Shown here: positions 21,241 through 31,339 of the stretch, piece by piece | How positions within the stretch are numbered: position 1 is the first letter of the stretch | Layout: the number at the start of each line of letters is the position of its first letter | DNA from: Zanthoxylum bungeanum | Lineage: Eukaryota; Streptophyta; Magnoliopsida; Sapindales; Rutaceae | Direction: 5' to 3' | DNA length: 64,000 bases | Assembly (NCBI GenBank): GCA_019454045.1 | Contig: SKCR01038875.1 | Span: forward strand, 1 to 64,000 | The notes under the pieces: model-generated | The model's database searches: none | What the model was told of the DNA's origin: nothing | What the model saw: only the letters and a program-made list of their open reading frames with translations | Position numbers and translations under genes: made by a program

Positions 21241-21819
21241 GGCGGAATAGAGGTAGACTCCGAGAAGATCAAGGCAATCACAGAAATGCCTGCACCGAAG
21301 ACAGAAAAAGAAGTCAGAGCATTTTTGGGAAAGATTCAGTACATCAGTCGGTTCATTGCCAAGTTGACATCAGTATGTGAGCCAATCTTCAAACTATTGA
21401 GAAAAGATCAGCCAGTGAGATGGAATGAGCAGTGTCAGACAGCCTTCGACAAGATCAGAGAGTACTTGGTAAAGCCTCTTATATTGAAGCCTCCGAGACC
21501 GGGCAGGCCTTTGATATTGTATTTGGCTATAGAATCAGAAGCACTGGGGGCAATGATGGTACAGACAGATGAGACAGGGGTAGAACATGCAGTCTATTAT
21601 CTGAGTAAGAAGATGCTCCCGTATGAGGCTCGATATCAGGAAGTTGAGCAGATCTGTCTTGCAGTGGTATGGGCTTCCAGAAAATTGCGGTATTATTTCC
21701 AGTCATACAAGATCCAGATAGTGGCCAAGGAAAATCCTCTGAAATATCTTCATTCGGTGCCTTCACTAGTGGGAAAATTGGGCAGATGGTTGGTATTGCT
21801 GACAGAGTTTGACATTTAG
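21193..21819 (+). pseudogene. Ogre-B RT thumb and first RNase H domain
   Basis: Covers the end of RT (GIEVDSEKIKAITEMPAPKT, FLGKIQYISRFI) and the gypsy RNase H, with LILYLAIESEALGAMMVQ, YYLSKKM and ARYQEVEQICLAVVWASRKL. The first catalytic aspartate position reads LYLAIES, without the acidic residue; degeneration of this domain is usual in Tat elements. A TAG stop at 21817-21819 replaces an expected glutamine codon after EFDI. Confidence 0.9.
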
Positions 21820-21834
21820 TATCTCACCTCCAAA

Positions 21835-22400
21835 GTGATCAAAGGGCGAGCAGTAGCAGAGTTTCTGGCAATGCAACCCGTTGAGGGGGATCAGTATAAG
21901 TTTGAATTTCCAGATGAAGAGATCCAAGCAATAACAGTCCAGAGATGGAAGATGTATTTTGATGGAGCAGTGAATTACAAGGGAGCCGGAATTGGGATCG
22001 TGATAGTGACCCCCAAGGGAGAGACTTTGCCTTTGGCCAAGAGGTTGACATTCAGAGTGACTAACAACATGGCCGAGTATGAAGCATGTGCTTTCGTTTG
22101 ACAGTATTGATAGCCTTGAAGGCCGGGAGTGTGGAAGTCTACGGAGATTCTATGTTGGTGGTCCAGCAGATGCGAGGAGAATGGGAATTGAAAGAAGAAC
22201 GGTTGAAACCTTACCTTTTTCACCTCAGAAAGTTGTTGCACAGGTTATCCCCGAGTGTAAGTTCAGCACTTACCGAGAGAGAGAATCAGATGGCAGATGC
22301 ATTGGCTACACTTGCAGCAACTTGGGAAAATCCAGAAAAGTTAGTGATGAGACCGTTGATACTGACAACAGCGAGCAGACTTGTTTATGAGATAGAAGAA
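21835..22400 (+). pseudogene. Ogre-B second (archaeal-like) RNase H
   Basis: The extra RNase H that defines the Tat lineage, lying between the gypsy RNase H and integrase. The four catalytic acids can all be seen: D in KMYFDGAVN (21949-21975), E in NNMAEYEAC (22060-22088), D in VEVYGDSMLVVQQM (22131-22170) and D in ENQMADALATLAA (22283-22320). A frameshift near 22090 puts the halves in different frames, which is the only clear defect. The domain would remove the RNA strand during replication, covering for the degenerate first RNase H. Confidence 0.92.
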
Positions 22401-22499
22401 TTCTGGAAGTTGAGGTCGACGATGGTAAACCTTGGTATTATGACATTCAGAGGTATCTGGAACATGGTGAACTCCCGGAAGGGGCATGTAGAAAAGACA

Positions 22500-23676
22500 G
22501 AATAGCTATTCAGAAGTTAGCTTCCCGGTATGTGATTTTGAAAGGGGAACTGTACAAGAGGCAAGCAAACGGTATTCAGTTGAAGTGTTTGAGAAAGGAA
22601 GAAGCTCAGCATGTAATGGAAGAAATACACGCCGGGGTATGTGGTCCGCACATGAACGGGTTGAATCTGTCCCGAAAGATAGTGAGACAAGGTTTTTATT
22701 GGTCAACCATGGAAACAGACTGCGCGAAGATGGTAAAGCACTGTCATGACTGTCAAGCACACGGTAATTTGAGTCACTTACCACACACAGAATTGCACGG
22801 GTTGTCAGAGCCGTGGCCTTTCTCAGCATGGGGAATTGATATGATTGGAGAAATTCGACCAAATGCTCGAATGGGCATCGTTTCATAGTAGTGGTCGTAG
22901 ATTACCTCTCGAAGTGGGTGGAAGCCGAATCATTCCGCAATGTTACAGCAAAACAGATGGCAAAGTTTATAGCTCGGAACCTCATTTGTCGGTATGGTAT
23001 GCCGCATCATGTAGTGACAAACAACGGAGTTCAGTTTCAAGGAGAGACGAAGGCAATGTTACAGAGGTATGAGATAGGCCACCACAAGTCATCACCATAC
23101 AGGCCGCAGGCAAATGGGGCAGTTGAGGTAGCCAACAAGACTATAAAGACGATTTTAGCCAAGATGACAGGAAATTACAGAGATTGGGCCGAGAAATTAC
23201 TGTATGCTTTGTGGGGGTACAGAACGTCAGTAAGAATGGCAACAGGGGCCACGCCTTACTCTTTGGTCTATGGAATGGAAGCAGTGTTACTAGTGGAAGT
23301 GGAAATACAGTCTATGAGGGTTTTAGCAGAGGCAGAGTTACCGGAACAAGAATGGGCCGCACTGAGGTTTGATCAGTTAACACTGCTGGATGAGAGGAGA
23401 ACGAAGTCTTTGTATCACATGCAGTTGTATCAGAAGAGACTAGCCCGAGCATTCAACAAGAAAGTACATCCCACCAAGATCAGAAAGGGTGATTTGGTAC
23501 TTAAGCAGTCGAGGCCGTCGATGACAGACCCGAGAGGAAAATTCAGGCCTAACTGGGAAGGGCCTTACATAGTGCAGAAGGTAATGGGAAATGGGGCAGT
23601 GAGGTTATCAGACTTGGAAGGAAACGAGTTCACCGAGTCGATCAATATGGACAGATTGAAGCAGTACTTTGCCTGA
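22500..23676 (+). pseudogene. Ogre-B integrase (inactive)
   Basis: Inserts element DNA into the genome. The zinc region shows EEIHAGVCGPHMNG and CHDCQAHGN (H-H-C-C). The core has the first aspartate in WGIDMIGEI (22832-22860). After a frameshift near 22880 comes the second half, with YRPQANGAVEVANKTIK carrying the catalytic glutamate. The second catalytic position reads VVTNNGVQF (23014-23040), asparagine for aspartate at 23020-23022. The C-terminal part has KFRPNWEGPYIV, the GPY/F module, and ends MDRLKQYFA. So: one frameshift and one lost catalytic residue. Confidence 0.93.
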
Positions 23677-23865
23677 GGAAAAAAGACCGAGCAGTCACCA
23701 AAGGAATTGGCAGAAGACCTAACCCAACGGAGTAGGAAAATCATTCATGCATACACGTAACATTGCATTCTTTCCGTGTTTGTTTTTATTTTGTGTTCGC
23801 AGGTTCGAAGAAAAGAGAAAGCGGTAAAAATGAGTCAACAGCGTCAACGCGGTTTCAGTTTTGGG
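23677..23865 (+). promoter_or_regulatory. Ogre-B post-pol segment with acceptor-like site
   Basis: Contains GACCTAACCC, a branch-site-like sequence, then a T-rich tract and TTCGCAG|GTT with AG at 23801-23802. Conserved in Ogre-A and Ogre-D. Confidence 0.6.
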
Positions 23866-24440
23866 GATGAGTCCCAAGGGGCGAGGCCCACATCAGTATC
23901 AGTCTAGGGGCGAGGCCCACATCAGCGACAGTTTGGGGTGAGGCCCACATTAGTATCAGTTTGAGGGCGAGGTCCATATTGTCAGCGGTGTGGGTCGTGT
24001 TGCCCGGGTCGAGGTGCCCCCGTTGTCCGTTGTCGGTGTAGTTCTGGGATGCGTCCCAGGGTCGAGGTGCCCACTACATCATCGGTTTGAGGGCGAGTCT
24101 CCTATATGTCAGCGGTGTGGGTCGAGGTGCCCAGGGTTCGAGGTGCCCCCGTTGTCGGTTGTAGTTCCGGGATGCGTCCCAGGGTCGAGGTGCCCACTAC
24201 ATCATCAGTTGAGGGTGAGGTCCCTATTTCAGCGGTGTTGGGTCGAGGTACCCAGGGTCGAGGCGCCCCCGTTGTCGGTTGTAGTTCCGGGATGCGTCCC
24301 AGGGTCGAGGTGCCCACTACATCATCAGTTTGAGGGCGAGGTCCCTATTGTCAGCGGTATTGGGTCGAGGTGCCCCCGTTATCAGGTGCAGTTAGTGGGA
24401 TGCGTCCCAGGATCGAGGTCCACCGCAGCACCAACTCAGC
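23866..24440 (+). repeat. Ogre-B 3' tandem repeats
   Basis: Starts with GGGGCGAGGCCCACATCAG units and passes into longer units (about 125 bp, three copies from 23985 to 24340) made of GGGATGCGTCCCAGGGTCGA, GGTGCCC and TTGTCGGTTGTAGTT modules. Same unit family as Ogre-A array 5 but far shorter. Confidence 0.88.
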
Positions 24441-24460
24441 TCGACGGGCAGCAGACGAGC

Positions 24461-24544
24461 CAGGTAAGTGAAAATGCATTGCATAACTTTTATAGGATTG
24501 TTCAAAGTCACACACTGCACAAGTCCCATCAAAGTGGGAGCGAC
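24461..24544 (+). other. Ogre-B donor-like site, decayed inverted repeat and purine tract
   Basis: CAG|GTAAGTG at 24461-24469. The inverted repeat is weakened here (CTTTTATAGG against CCATCAAAG). The purine tract AAAGTGGGAGCGAC (24531-24544) adjoins the 3' LTR. Confidence 0.75.
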
Positions 24545-26026
24545 TGTTGGCATTGCATTTTTGCATGTGAAACCCGATGATGAGTCTCAGTTGGAGGCAC
24601 TACCTTTTAAGTCACGGAAGCCGCGGGAACGGACGTCGGAAGGGGAAATTCAGGATGAGTATGATATCAAAGTCGTTTCATGTGTTCACTGTTTCCGTTC
24701 GTGCTGTGTTCTTAAACGTGTTCGAACGTCAGGCAGATTGCGGGCGTTCGTGTCGCGTTCGAATTGGCGTTCGAACGGTATCGGCATTTCTAGTTTTGCT
24801 ATTAGCCTCATGCACCCTAGCCTAGCCCAAGCCCACTTAAAACACACCCAAATTAAATTAAATATTAAGTTAAATATTAATTAGATAATGTAGTTAAATA
24901 AAATAATTAATTAAGTCATATACCAAATTAAATAAAACAAATAAAATCTAAATAATCACCTACCAAAATAATAAAAATACTTACACAAATTAAAGAAATT
25001 GCATGCCTAATAAATATAAATCAAATATATTATATACCAAACTTAACAAATATCATGCCTAATTAAAATCAATCATAACAAATTAAATATTTTGTATTCC
25101 TAATCTAGTCAAGATTTGTCCCCCATCAATCTAATCATTTCCTTGTTGAATACCAAATCAAATCCTCCTTTTAATGCCAAAATCCCTTCCTTGTGAGACA
25201 AGGAGTAGCCCTAACCTTTCTCTATATAAGCAACCCATAACCAAGACATGCACTCCCCTAGCTCATACACAAGACTTACACGAAAATCACAACAGCAAGA
25301 GCCCTAGCCACTCACGGCAATAGCAAGAAGAAAAACACAAATAATTCTCTTCATCTCCCCCACTCCACAACCGAAAACAGCACCCCCTAAACCTCCACAC
25401 ATCACCGAAAATACACCCCCAAACAGCAGCCCATTTCCACAGAAAACAGAAGCCCCTACACCTCCTAAAACACGCCAAAACGCAGCCCGAATCACCCCAA
25501 AACAGCAGCCAAATCCTCTTAAAATAATCCCTAAAATCCTCAAAACAGTAATATAAAAACTGCATTTATAATCCTTAAAATAATCACACAAGACTGCACT
25601 AAAAACCCATAAAAAAAACACTCGAAACAGTTCGTGGAAACGTCAAAACAGCGACCTGAACAGTGAGCAGAAAATACAGAGGAAACAGTAGCAAATTGGA
25701 GACCAAACAACAGCAAAACGGAGCCAAACAGCAAGCAAAATAGAAAAATAGTGAGCCAAGACGCTAAACCAGTGAACCGGAGAAGTAGCGGTGTGATAGC
25801 CCTTCCGACGGCCGTGAAACGCAAGTTCGAAAGTCGACATAAAAGGTTAGACCTGAGGGTATTTTCCACCTTCATTTTCTGTTTTATTTTTGTTATTTAT
25901 TGAATATTGCTTGCACGATTGCTATGTTGAAATGCATATTGTGGACCTTGAGTAGATAAATATGCATGGATTATGAGATATGGTATGTTGTGGCTTTGGA
26001 ATAAAACGAAAGATGTGTCAACTCTC

Positions 26027-26122
26027 GCGGTATATCGGATGGAAACCCGGACATAAATTTCATAGCCGATTCCGAATGGACGGTAGTATGATCTGTACTC
26101 GGGATACAACTTCACGTACCGC
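26027..26122 (+). other. Hairpin module, copy B-3' first
   Basis: Starts GCGGTA and ends TACCGC, a perfect stem in which C-G replaces the T-A pair seen in other copies. Outside it, ACTC and GAGT extend the stem across a 2x2 internal loop. Confidence 0.8.
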
Positions 26123-26214
26123 TTGAGTAAATGACGTTTTCTTTTGTCTTATATTGTTTTGATTTATTTATTTTTTCGTCGTCATTTGAGTTCTGCATGT
26201 TACTTTTGTATGCG

Positions 26215-26700
26215 TGATTCAATCGAGCGCATGGGCTTAGTAAGTGCGATGAAAGGTCCCCTACTTGGAGGGGTTAAAATCCTTTACCACGATGCTTTGC
26301 CGCGCCGGTTGATGTGTGTTTCGTTGAATGCAAGATACGTTCAATCGGACATACTAAGTTTGATATTATTGTTTTTTTAATTCTTTGTATGCATGATTCA
26401 ATCGAGCGCATGGGCTTAGTAAGTGCGATGAAAGGTCCCCAATTTGGAGGGATTAAAATCCTTTACCACGATGTTTTGCCGCGCCGCGGTTGATGTGTGT
26501 TCGGTTGAATGCAAGATAAGTTCAATCGGGCATACTAAGTTTGTATTGTTTTTTTAATTCTTTGTATGCATGATTCAATTGCGCACATGGGCTTAGTAAG
26601 TGCGATGAAAGGTCCCCTATTTGGAGGGGTTAAAACCCTTTACCACGATGCTTTACCGCGCTGATTGGTGTATACTCGATTGGATGCGAGATGAGTTCAA
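26215..26700 (+). repeat. Three ~177-bp subrepeats in the Ogre-B 3' LTR
   Basis: Units begin near 26217, 26396 and 26574, matching 14900-15385 unit for unit. The fold-back CCCCT...AGGGG is kept in the first and third units and altered in the second. Confidence 0.88.
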
Positions 26701-26751
26701 TCGGATACGTGAGGTCCCACATCGTGGATTTGTTTGTCTATGATTGTGTTG

Positions 26752-27232
26752 CATGCATCAGGTCTGGTTCCGTTCGAACGTGTTCTCGAACGCCACACGA
26801 ACGTGAACCTTCTGTTTACCGTTCGAACGCATCCTCAAACGCTACGCGAACGCGCACGTATTTTCTTAGTTTCATTATGCATCAGGTCTGGTTCCGTTCG
26901 AACGCGTTCTCGAACGCCACACGAACGTGAACTTTCTATTTACCGTTCGAACGCGTTCTCAAATGCTACGCAAACGCGCACGCATTTTCTTAGTTTAATC
27001 ATGCATCAGGTCTGGTTCCGTTCGAACGCGTTCTCGAACGCCATACGAACGTGAACCTTCTGTTTACCGTTCGTACGCGTTCTCAAACGCTACGCGAACG
27101 CACACGCATTTTCTTAGTTTATCATGCATCAGGTCTGGCTCCGTTCGAACGCGTTCTCGAATGCTATACGAACGCAAACCTTCTTTTTACCGTTCGAACA
27201 CGTTCTCGAAAGCTACACGAATGTGCACCCAC
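26752..27232 (+). repeat. GTTCGAACG-rich ~120-bp tandem units, four copies
   Basis: Unit starts are near 26755, 26880, 27005 and 27127, each with ATCAGGTCTGG. One unit more than the 5' LTR. Confidence 0.9.
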
Positions 27233-27434
27233 TGAACTGAGTCCTTTTCATTAGATTTCATACATAATTGTTCCTAGTAGCTATCCCTTCGTATGATGAA
27301 TCTGATTGCTTCTCTGTGTTACGCAAGATTGTGTAGGTATCATTCATCTGTATTCCTCACATGTATGAGTACAATGTGTTTAACGTATTAAATTTATATA
27401 TCCATGTCATGAGAGCATTTGGGTATTATTTCTC

Positions 27435-27530
27435 GTGGTATATCGGATGGACACCCAGACATAAATTCCATAGCCGATTCTGAATGGACGGTAGTACGGT
27501 CTGTACTTGGGATACAATTCCACGTACCAC
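27435..27530 (+). other. Hairpin module, copy B-3' second
   Basis: Starts GTGGTA and ends TACCAC, a perfect closing stem. Nearly identical to the corresponding copy in the 5' LTR at 15991-16086. Confidence 0.8.
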
Positions 27531-27866
27531 TTGGAAAAGTACTCACATGTGTGCTTGTGAGGTTAATGTGTGTGCTTGTGTTTTTTTGAATACAATATGC
27601 CAATGAAGTCGTATGTTCGTTGCTACTTTGATGTATTTTCAAGCATGCAATCTTAGATGTGAAATATATGTAAATTCAGGTGTAAGTTTTATTTTTGTGC
27701 ATATGGATTTAGAAGCATGATACTCTTGGAAATAAGTGTTACTTAAGCTTGATTAAATTACTACACAAATCCTTTCATTACAAGTGACATAAGTAAGGGA
27801 CCATTCCGAACCCAACGGTATGAGGTTTTCCCTTGCGAGGGTGAGTGCGGCCTTAAATCTCATTTT

Positions 27867-27987
27867 CCCAGTTCACACCGGGTGGCGACTCCATTATTCT
27901 CCGGTTTAGTCCCCCGTGGCTACTCCGTACTCCCAACCGCGCCGCGAGCCCGGACAGCATGCGTCGTCCAGATTCCTGTGTCCTACA
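27867..27987 (+). other. Structured LTR-end region, Ogre-B 3'
   Basis: The first hairpin at 27867-27882 has one mispair. The 11-mer TGGCGACTCCA at 27883-27893 is intact. The second hairpin around 27937-27952 carries one mismatch. Confidence 0.65.
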
Positions 27988-27992
27988 GTTTC

Positions 27993-28260
27993 TAAATACA
28001 AAAGTATACCCACATTGGGCTAAACAAGATACATAAATAATATTCCTAGTCAAACTAGGTACATAATAACAGTCTGATAAGTTTAGTACATGCCCCGATG
28101 GCAGTTCCAAAATATAAGTCCCAACGGCCAAAACGGCGACTCTTGTCTCATTTCCAACTCGGAGGTCAATCTCTCCTGAGGCCAGTCTCCTACTAATCTG
28201 CATATCCTTCACATCAGTACATATATGAGTAGCACAACAAGAATCAAAAATCTAATTTTT
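27993..28260 (-). pseudogene. Copia-B protease end and GAG-pre-integrase start
   Basis: The minus strand reads DSCCATHIC at about 28225-28250, the position of the copia protease active site (normally D-T/S-G-C), with the glycine replaced. It continues with GEIDLRVGNETRVAVLAVG, SDCYYVPSLTRNI and GYTFVF up to Ogre-B. This is the usual path from copia protease into the pre-integrase region. The same frame resumes at 13264 on the other side of Ogre-B. Confidence 0.85.
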
Positions 28261-28309
28261 AAAACTAGAAGTAGATATGTTTATTTCTATAACAAACATA
28301 CCTGAAGCA

Positions 28310-29147
28310 GGTGCCTTGCCTGCTTTTATTTCCTTCATGTGCGCCTTGTACTCACGGCAGTCACGCTTCTAGTGACCCCATTTGCCACACTGTAGGCAAA
28401 CATCTTGGGATTTGTCCTTAGCCTTCCCAGAAGACTTTGATGATTTGGCCTTGCCCTTCTTCTTCTTCTTCTTCTTTACACCTCCAGTAGCCTTTGGCCA
28501 AGCCTTGGCAGACTGAGATGTTGAAGCGAAGTGCGCCTCACGCTTTTTTCCCTTCAAAATATCATTTTCTGCTTCATGCAGCATTGCCATCAACTCTCCA
28601 AGAGTATGGTATTGGTTCATCATATTGTAGTTCATGATGAACCCGCTCCAGCTGTCAGGAAGAGACTGCAAGATCAAATCTATACAAGTCGCAGCCTCAA
28701 AGGTTATGCCTAGCTGACCTAGCTGTTCGATGTCAGTAATCATCTGCGACACATGATGCTCGAAAGATGTACCCTCTGACATTGAGAGCGAAAGAGCTTC
28801 TTCTGCAATTTATACCTTTGTGATCTAAGGTTAGATCGATGAAGGTCCTTCAATTTTGCCATCATAGTATAGGGATCCAATCCCTTGTTCTGGTGACAAA
28901 ATTGAGGGGTCATTGCAGCGAGCATGACGGATTGAGCAGTTGAGTTGTCATCGCTATAAGTCTTCCAAAGTTCAAGCTCAAGCAGCTGCTAATTTCCGGG
29001 CTTAGGCCCGAGAGGTCTCCTTATCGTATAGAGCATTCTTTCAGCCCTCAGGACAATTCTGAGGTTCATATCCCAGTCAGGAAAGTTCACACCATTAAGG
29101 ACATTTTCGCCCATGATAATGTCTTTAACCCCGATCATTCCAGCCAT
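28310..29147 (-). pseudogene. Copia-B gag (broken)
   Basis: Minus-strand ATG at 29147-29145 starts MAGMIGVKDIIMGENVLNG, with the copia gag NFPDWDMNLR motif next. A stop near 28992 and a frameshift near 28790 break it. The middle part (28782-28370) carries IDLILQSLPDSW, NMMNQYHTLGELMAMLHEAE and a lysine-rich tract, then the nucleocapsid CLQCGKWGH (28406-28380), where a stop replaces the residue after the histidine before KRDC. Otherwise the full copia UBN2-type gag is recognisable, and the start is supported by copia-C. Confidence 0.9.
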
Positions 29148-31326
29148 CTTAATTGCAATAGTCTAACTATTCAATTAATGACTTTTGGGTACAGTCCAAC
29201 TGTTACAAGAAAATAATAAAATATTAGTCCAACTAATAAATATATAAAATGACGAAATAATTTGAAAGCGCGTATTGGCAAGTATTTGAACAAAATAGCA
29301 AATTCAATACTACCTCCCACTATTTTTCGGCGAGCTCTAACCCTCGGTTGAGTACTCGGGAAACCTAGTTTCCTAGTGGGCTAGGATCCCGTTAAATAAC
29401 ACACAACCTTGACTTTGGCCAACAAGCTGTATGATATTTAACTAGGTAGATCTCTAAGATCAATTGGATCCCATCCAATTCCTAGATCTGGTAGGTGGAC
29501 CTCCAAGTCCGAAACATATATACAATATATATGCCAATATATCCAATATATTTTCCTAACATTTTCCTCTGAATCAACTAAGCCTTGGCTTTGGCTCAAC
29601 ATGCTTAATGATTCCAGTTAAGCGGGACTCATTGACTTTGGAAAGCTTCGTAATCCATGTCGATGAACAAGAAGTGACATTGACTTTGGCCAAAAAATTA
29701 CAACTTGCCCAAGACATGCGATATAGAACAAAGCTTTCATGGTTCAAACATATCAGCGATGGACATTGATCTTGACTTTGGCCAACAAACCAATGCCAAT
29801 CTTGGATCATGAGAAAGAACCATTCAATGGAAGGAAAACGCTTAATATTTGATTGAGGGTTTTTCGCGTAAATTGGCAACCAATTTATTATCTTTGATTA
29901 GGTCTCATCATACACCCTTAAGCATGCATTCGAAAAGTATAATAAGACGCGATAAATAAAATAATAATGATATGCAGATGGGTATCTCAGTAATTGTTCC
30001 TAGAACAAATCACTCCATTCCTCTCCCCAACTAGCACTATTCTAACTTCTACCCAATTACATAATACAATAAAGAAACCTCATTACATTGAGGGGAATTG
30101 GTCAGAAGAGAATTACAAAGAGTCAAGAGATAAAGGCTGGACACGCATGTCCAATTTAATAAATTCTAAATTTATTACAATAATTTCCAAAATTGCCCTC
30201 ACCCATCTAATATCCATCTGATATACATTATTCATACAATACATCCATGTATTCACACAAAGCATGTTATTCAATCAATCTAATCCAATTAATTAATCTT
30301 TGAATTAAGTGATCATCCAATGTTCAAACAATGATTTGATTTGCGCGAGTCCAACTCGTTTTAAGAATAAGTACTCAAAGTGCGTATTCTTCAATTATAT
30401 CGAACTACAATTTTAAATCCAATTTAATTTGTATTCAATACTAATTCTAATTTAATTCCAAATTAAATAATTACAATTTATTAATGTGCCTTTACGACTT
30501 AGATTCTAAATCTAATCTTAATGGGTCTCAAAGGCCCAATTAACATCCAATGTTAATTAATTAAAGTCCAATGGGCTTTCAATTAATTTCTTAAGGCATG
30601 GATTTTGGCAACCAAAGCCCAATAAGGAATCACCCTTTGCCATAAAATTAATTTTGGCCCATTAGGCCCAATTAATTATTTAAAGGCCCATTTATTATAT
30701 TTGGACTTAATGGTATGGTTTAAGGCCCAATTTGGATCCAATCCAATTGTCATAAACTAACTTGGCACAATCAAGCCCATTAGGCCCAAATACAACAATT
30801 TTAGCCCAATTCCAAATTTAAGCCTAATTAATTAAATTCCAATATTCCAAATATCACAATTTATTTAATTAAAGTGTATAGCCATAATTAATTAGTTAAA
30901 TTAACATTTCCAAAATACCAATTTACATAATTAATCATGCTTTATCATTTTCAATACATGTCCAACACAATTGAAGAAAAATCAACCTCATTTTATGCTC
31001 TACAAGTCACAGCAATATTGGGCATTTTATATTCGATTTTGATTTCAATCCAATTAAACCACAAATCAATATACTCATGCATTTTAAACACATCCAATGG
31101 TCTAAAAAATCAAAAATTACCATGACATATTAAGGGTCAAAGTCTCGGCCAAGCCAAAATTTGGGGAAAAATTATCTAATAAATTTTTCATAAAATTAAT
31201 CATGCATAACTCTTAGTTATCATAATCTAAGCATACTCAAACAATCAATTTGATAAAATCATGCTCCAAGCAAAAATACCCAAATTCAAGATTATGAACC
31301 CTAATTCATTTCATGCTTAAATTGGC
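29148..31326 (-). other. Copia-B leader (2.2 kb, non-coding)
   Basis: Homologous to 45895-48065 (copia-C) and 61240-62923 (copia-E). It contains five variants of CTTGACTTTGGCCAACAA (plus strand) at 29408, 29584, 29631, 29678 and 29771, and AT-rich stretches with many AAGGCCCAATTA-type repeats at 30520-30800. No open frame is shared between copies, so it is leader rather than coding. Confidence 0.8.
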
Positions 31327-31338
31327 GCTCTGATACCA
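31327..31338 (-). other. Copia-B primer binding site (initiator Met tRNA)
   Basis: On the minus strand TGGTATCAGAGC, one base after the LTR end. This is the standard plant copia primer site. Confidence 0.95.
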
Positions 31339-31339
31339 T

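Larger units (their letters stand above)
13265..27987 (+). mobile_element. Ogre-B: near-complete Tat/Ogre-type Ty3-gypsy element (14.7 kb)
   Basis: It has LTRs of 3283 and 3443 bp, a tRNA-Arg-type primer site, a ~1.1-kb leader, gag, protease, RT, an inner and a second RNase H, integrase, a repeat-bearing 3' region and a purine tract. The second RNase H between the usual one and integrase is the hallmark of the Tat lineage. The large size and tRNA-Arg primer fit Ogre. Target duplication GTTTC. Several stops and frameshifts and a catalytic substitution in integrase make it non-functional, but it shows what the deleted relatives Ogre-A and Ogre-D lost. Confidence 0.95.
24545..27987 (+). repeat. 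Ogre-B 3' LTR (3443 bp)
   Basis: Starts TGTTGG (5' copy TGTAGG), ends CCTACA. It is longer than the 5' LTR mainly because it has four rather than three GTTCGAACG units. Numerous single-base differences from the 5' LTR mark it as clearly older than Ogre-D. TATA-like box at 25222-25230. Confidence 0.95.
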
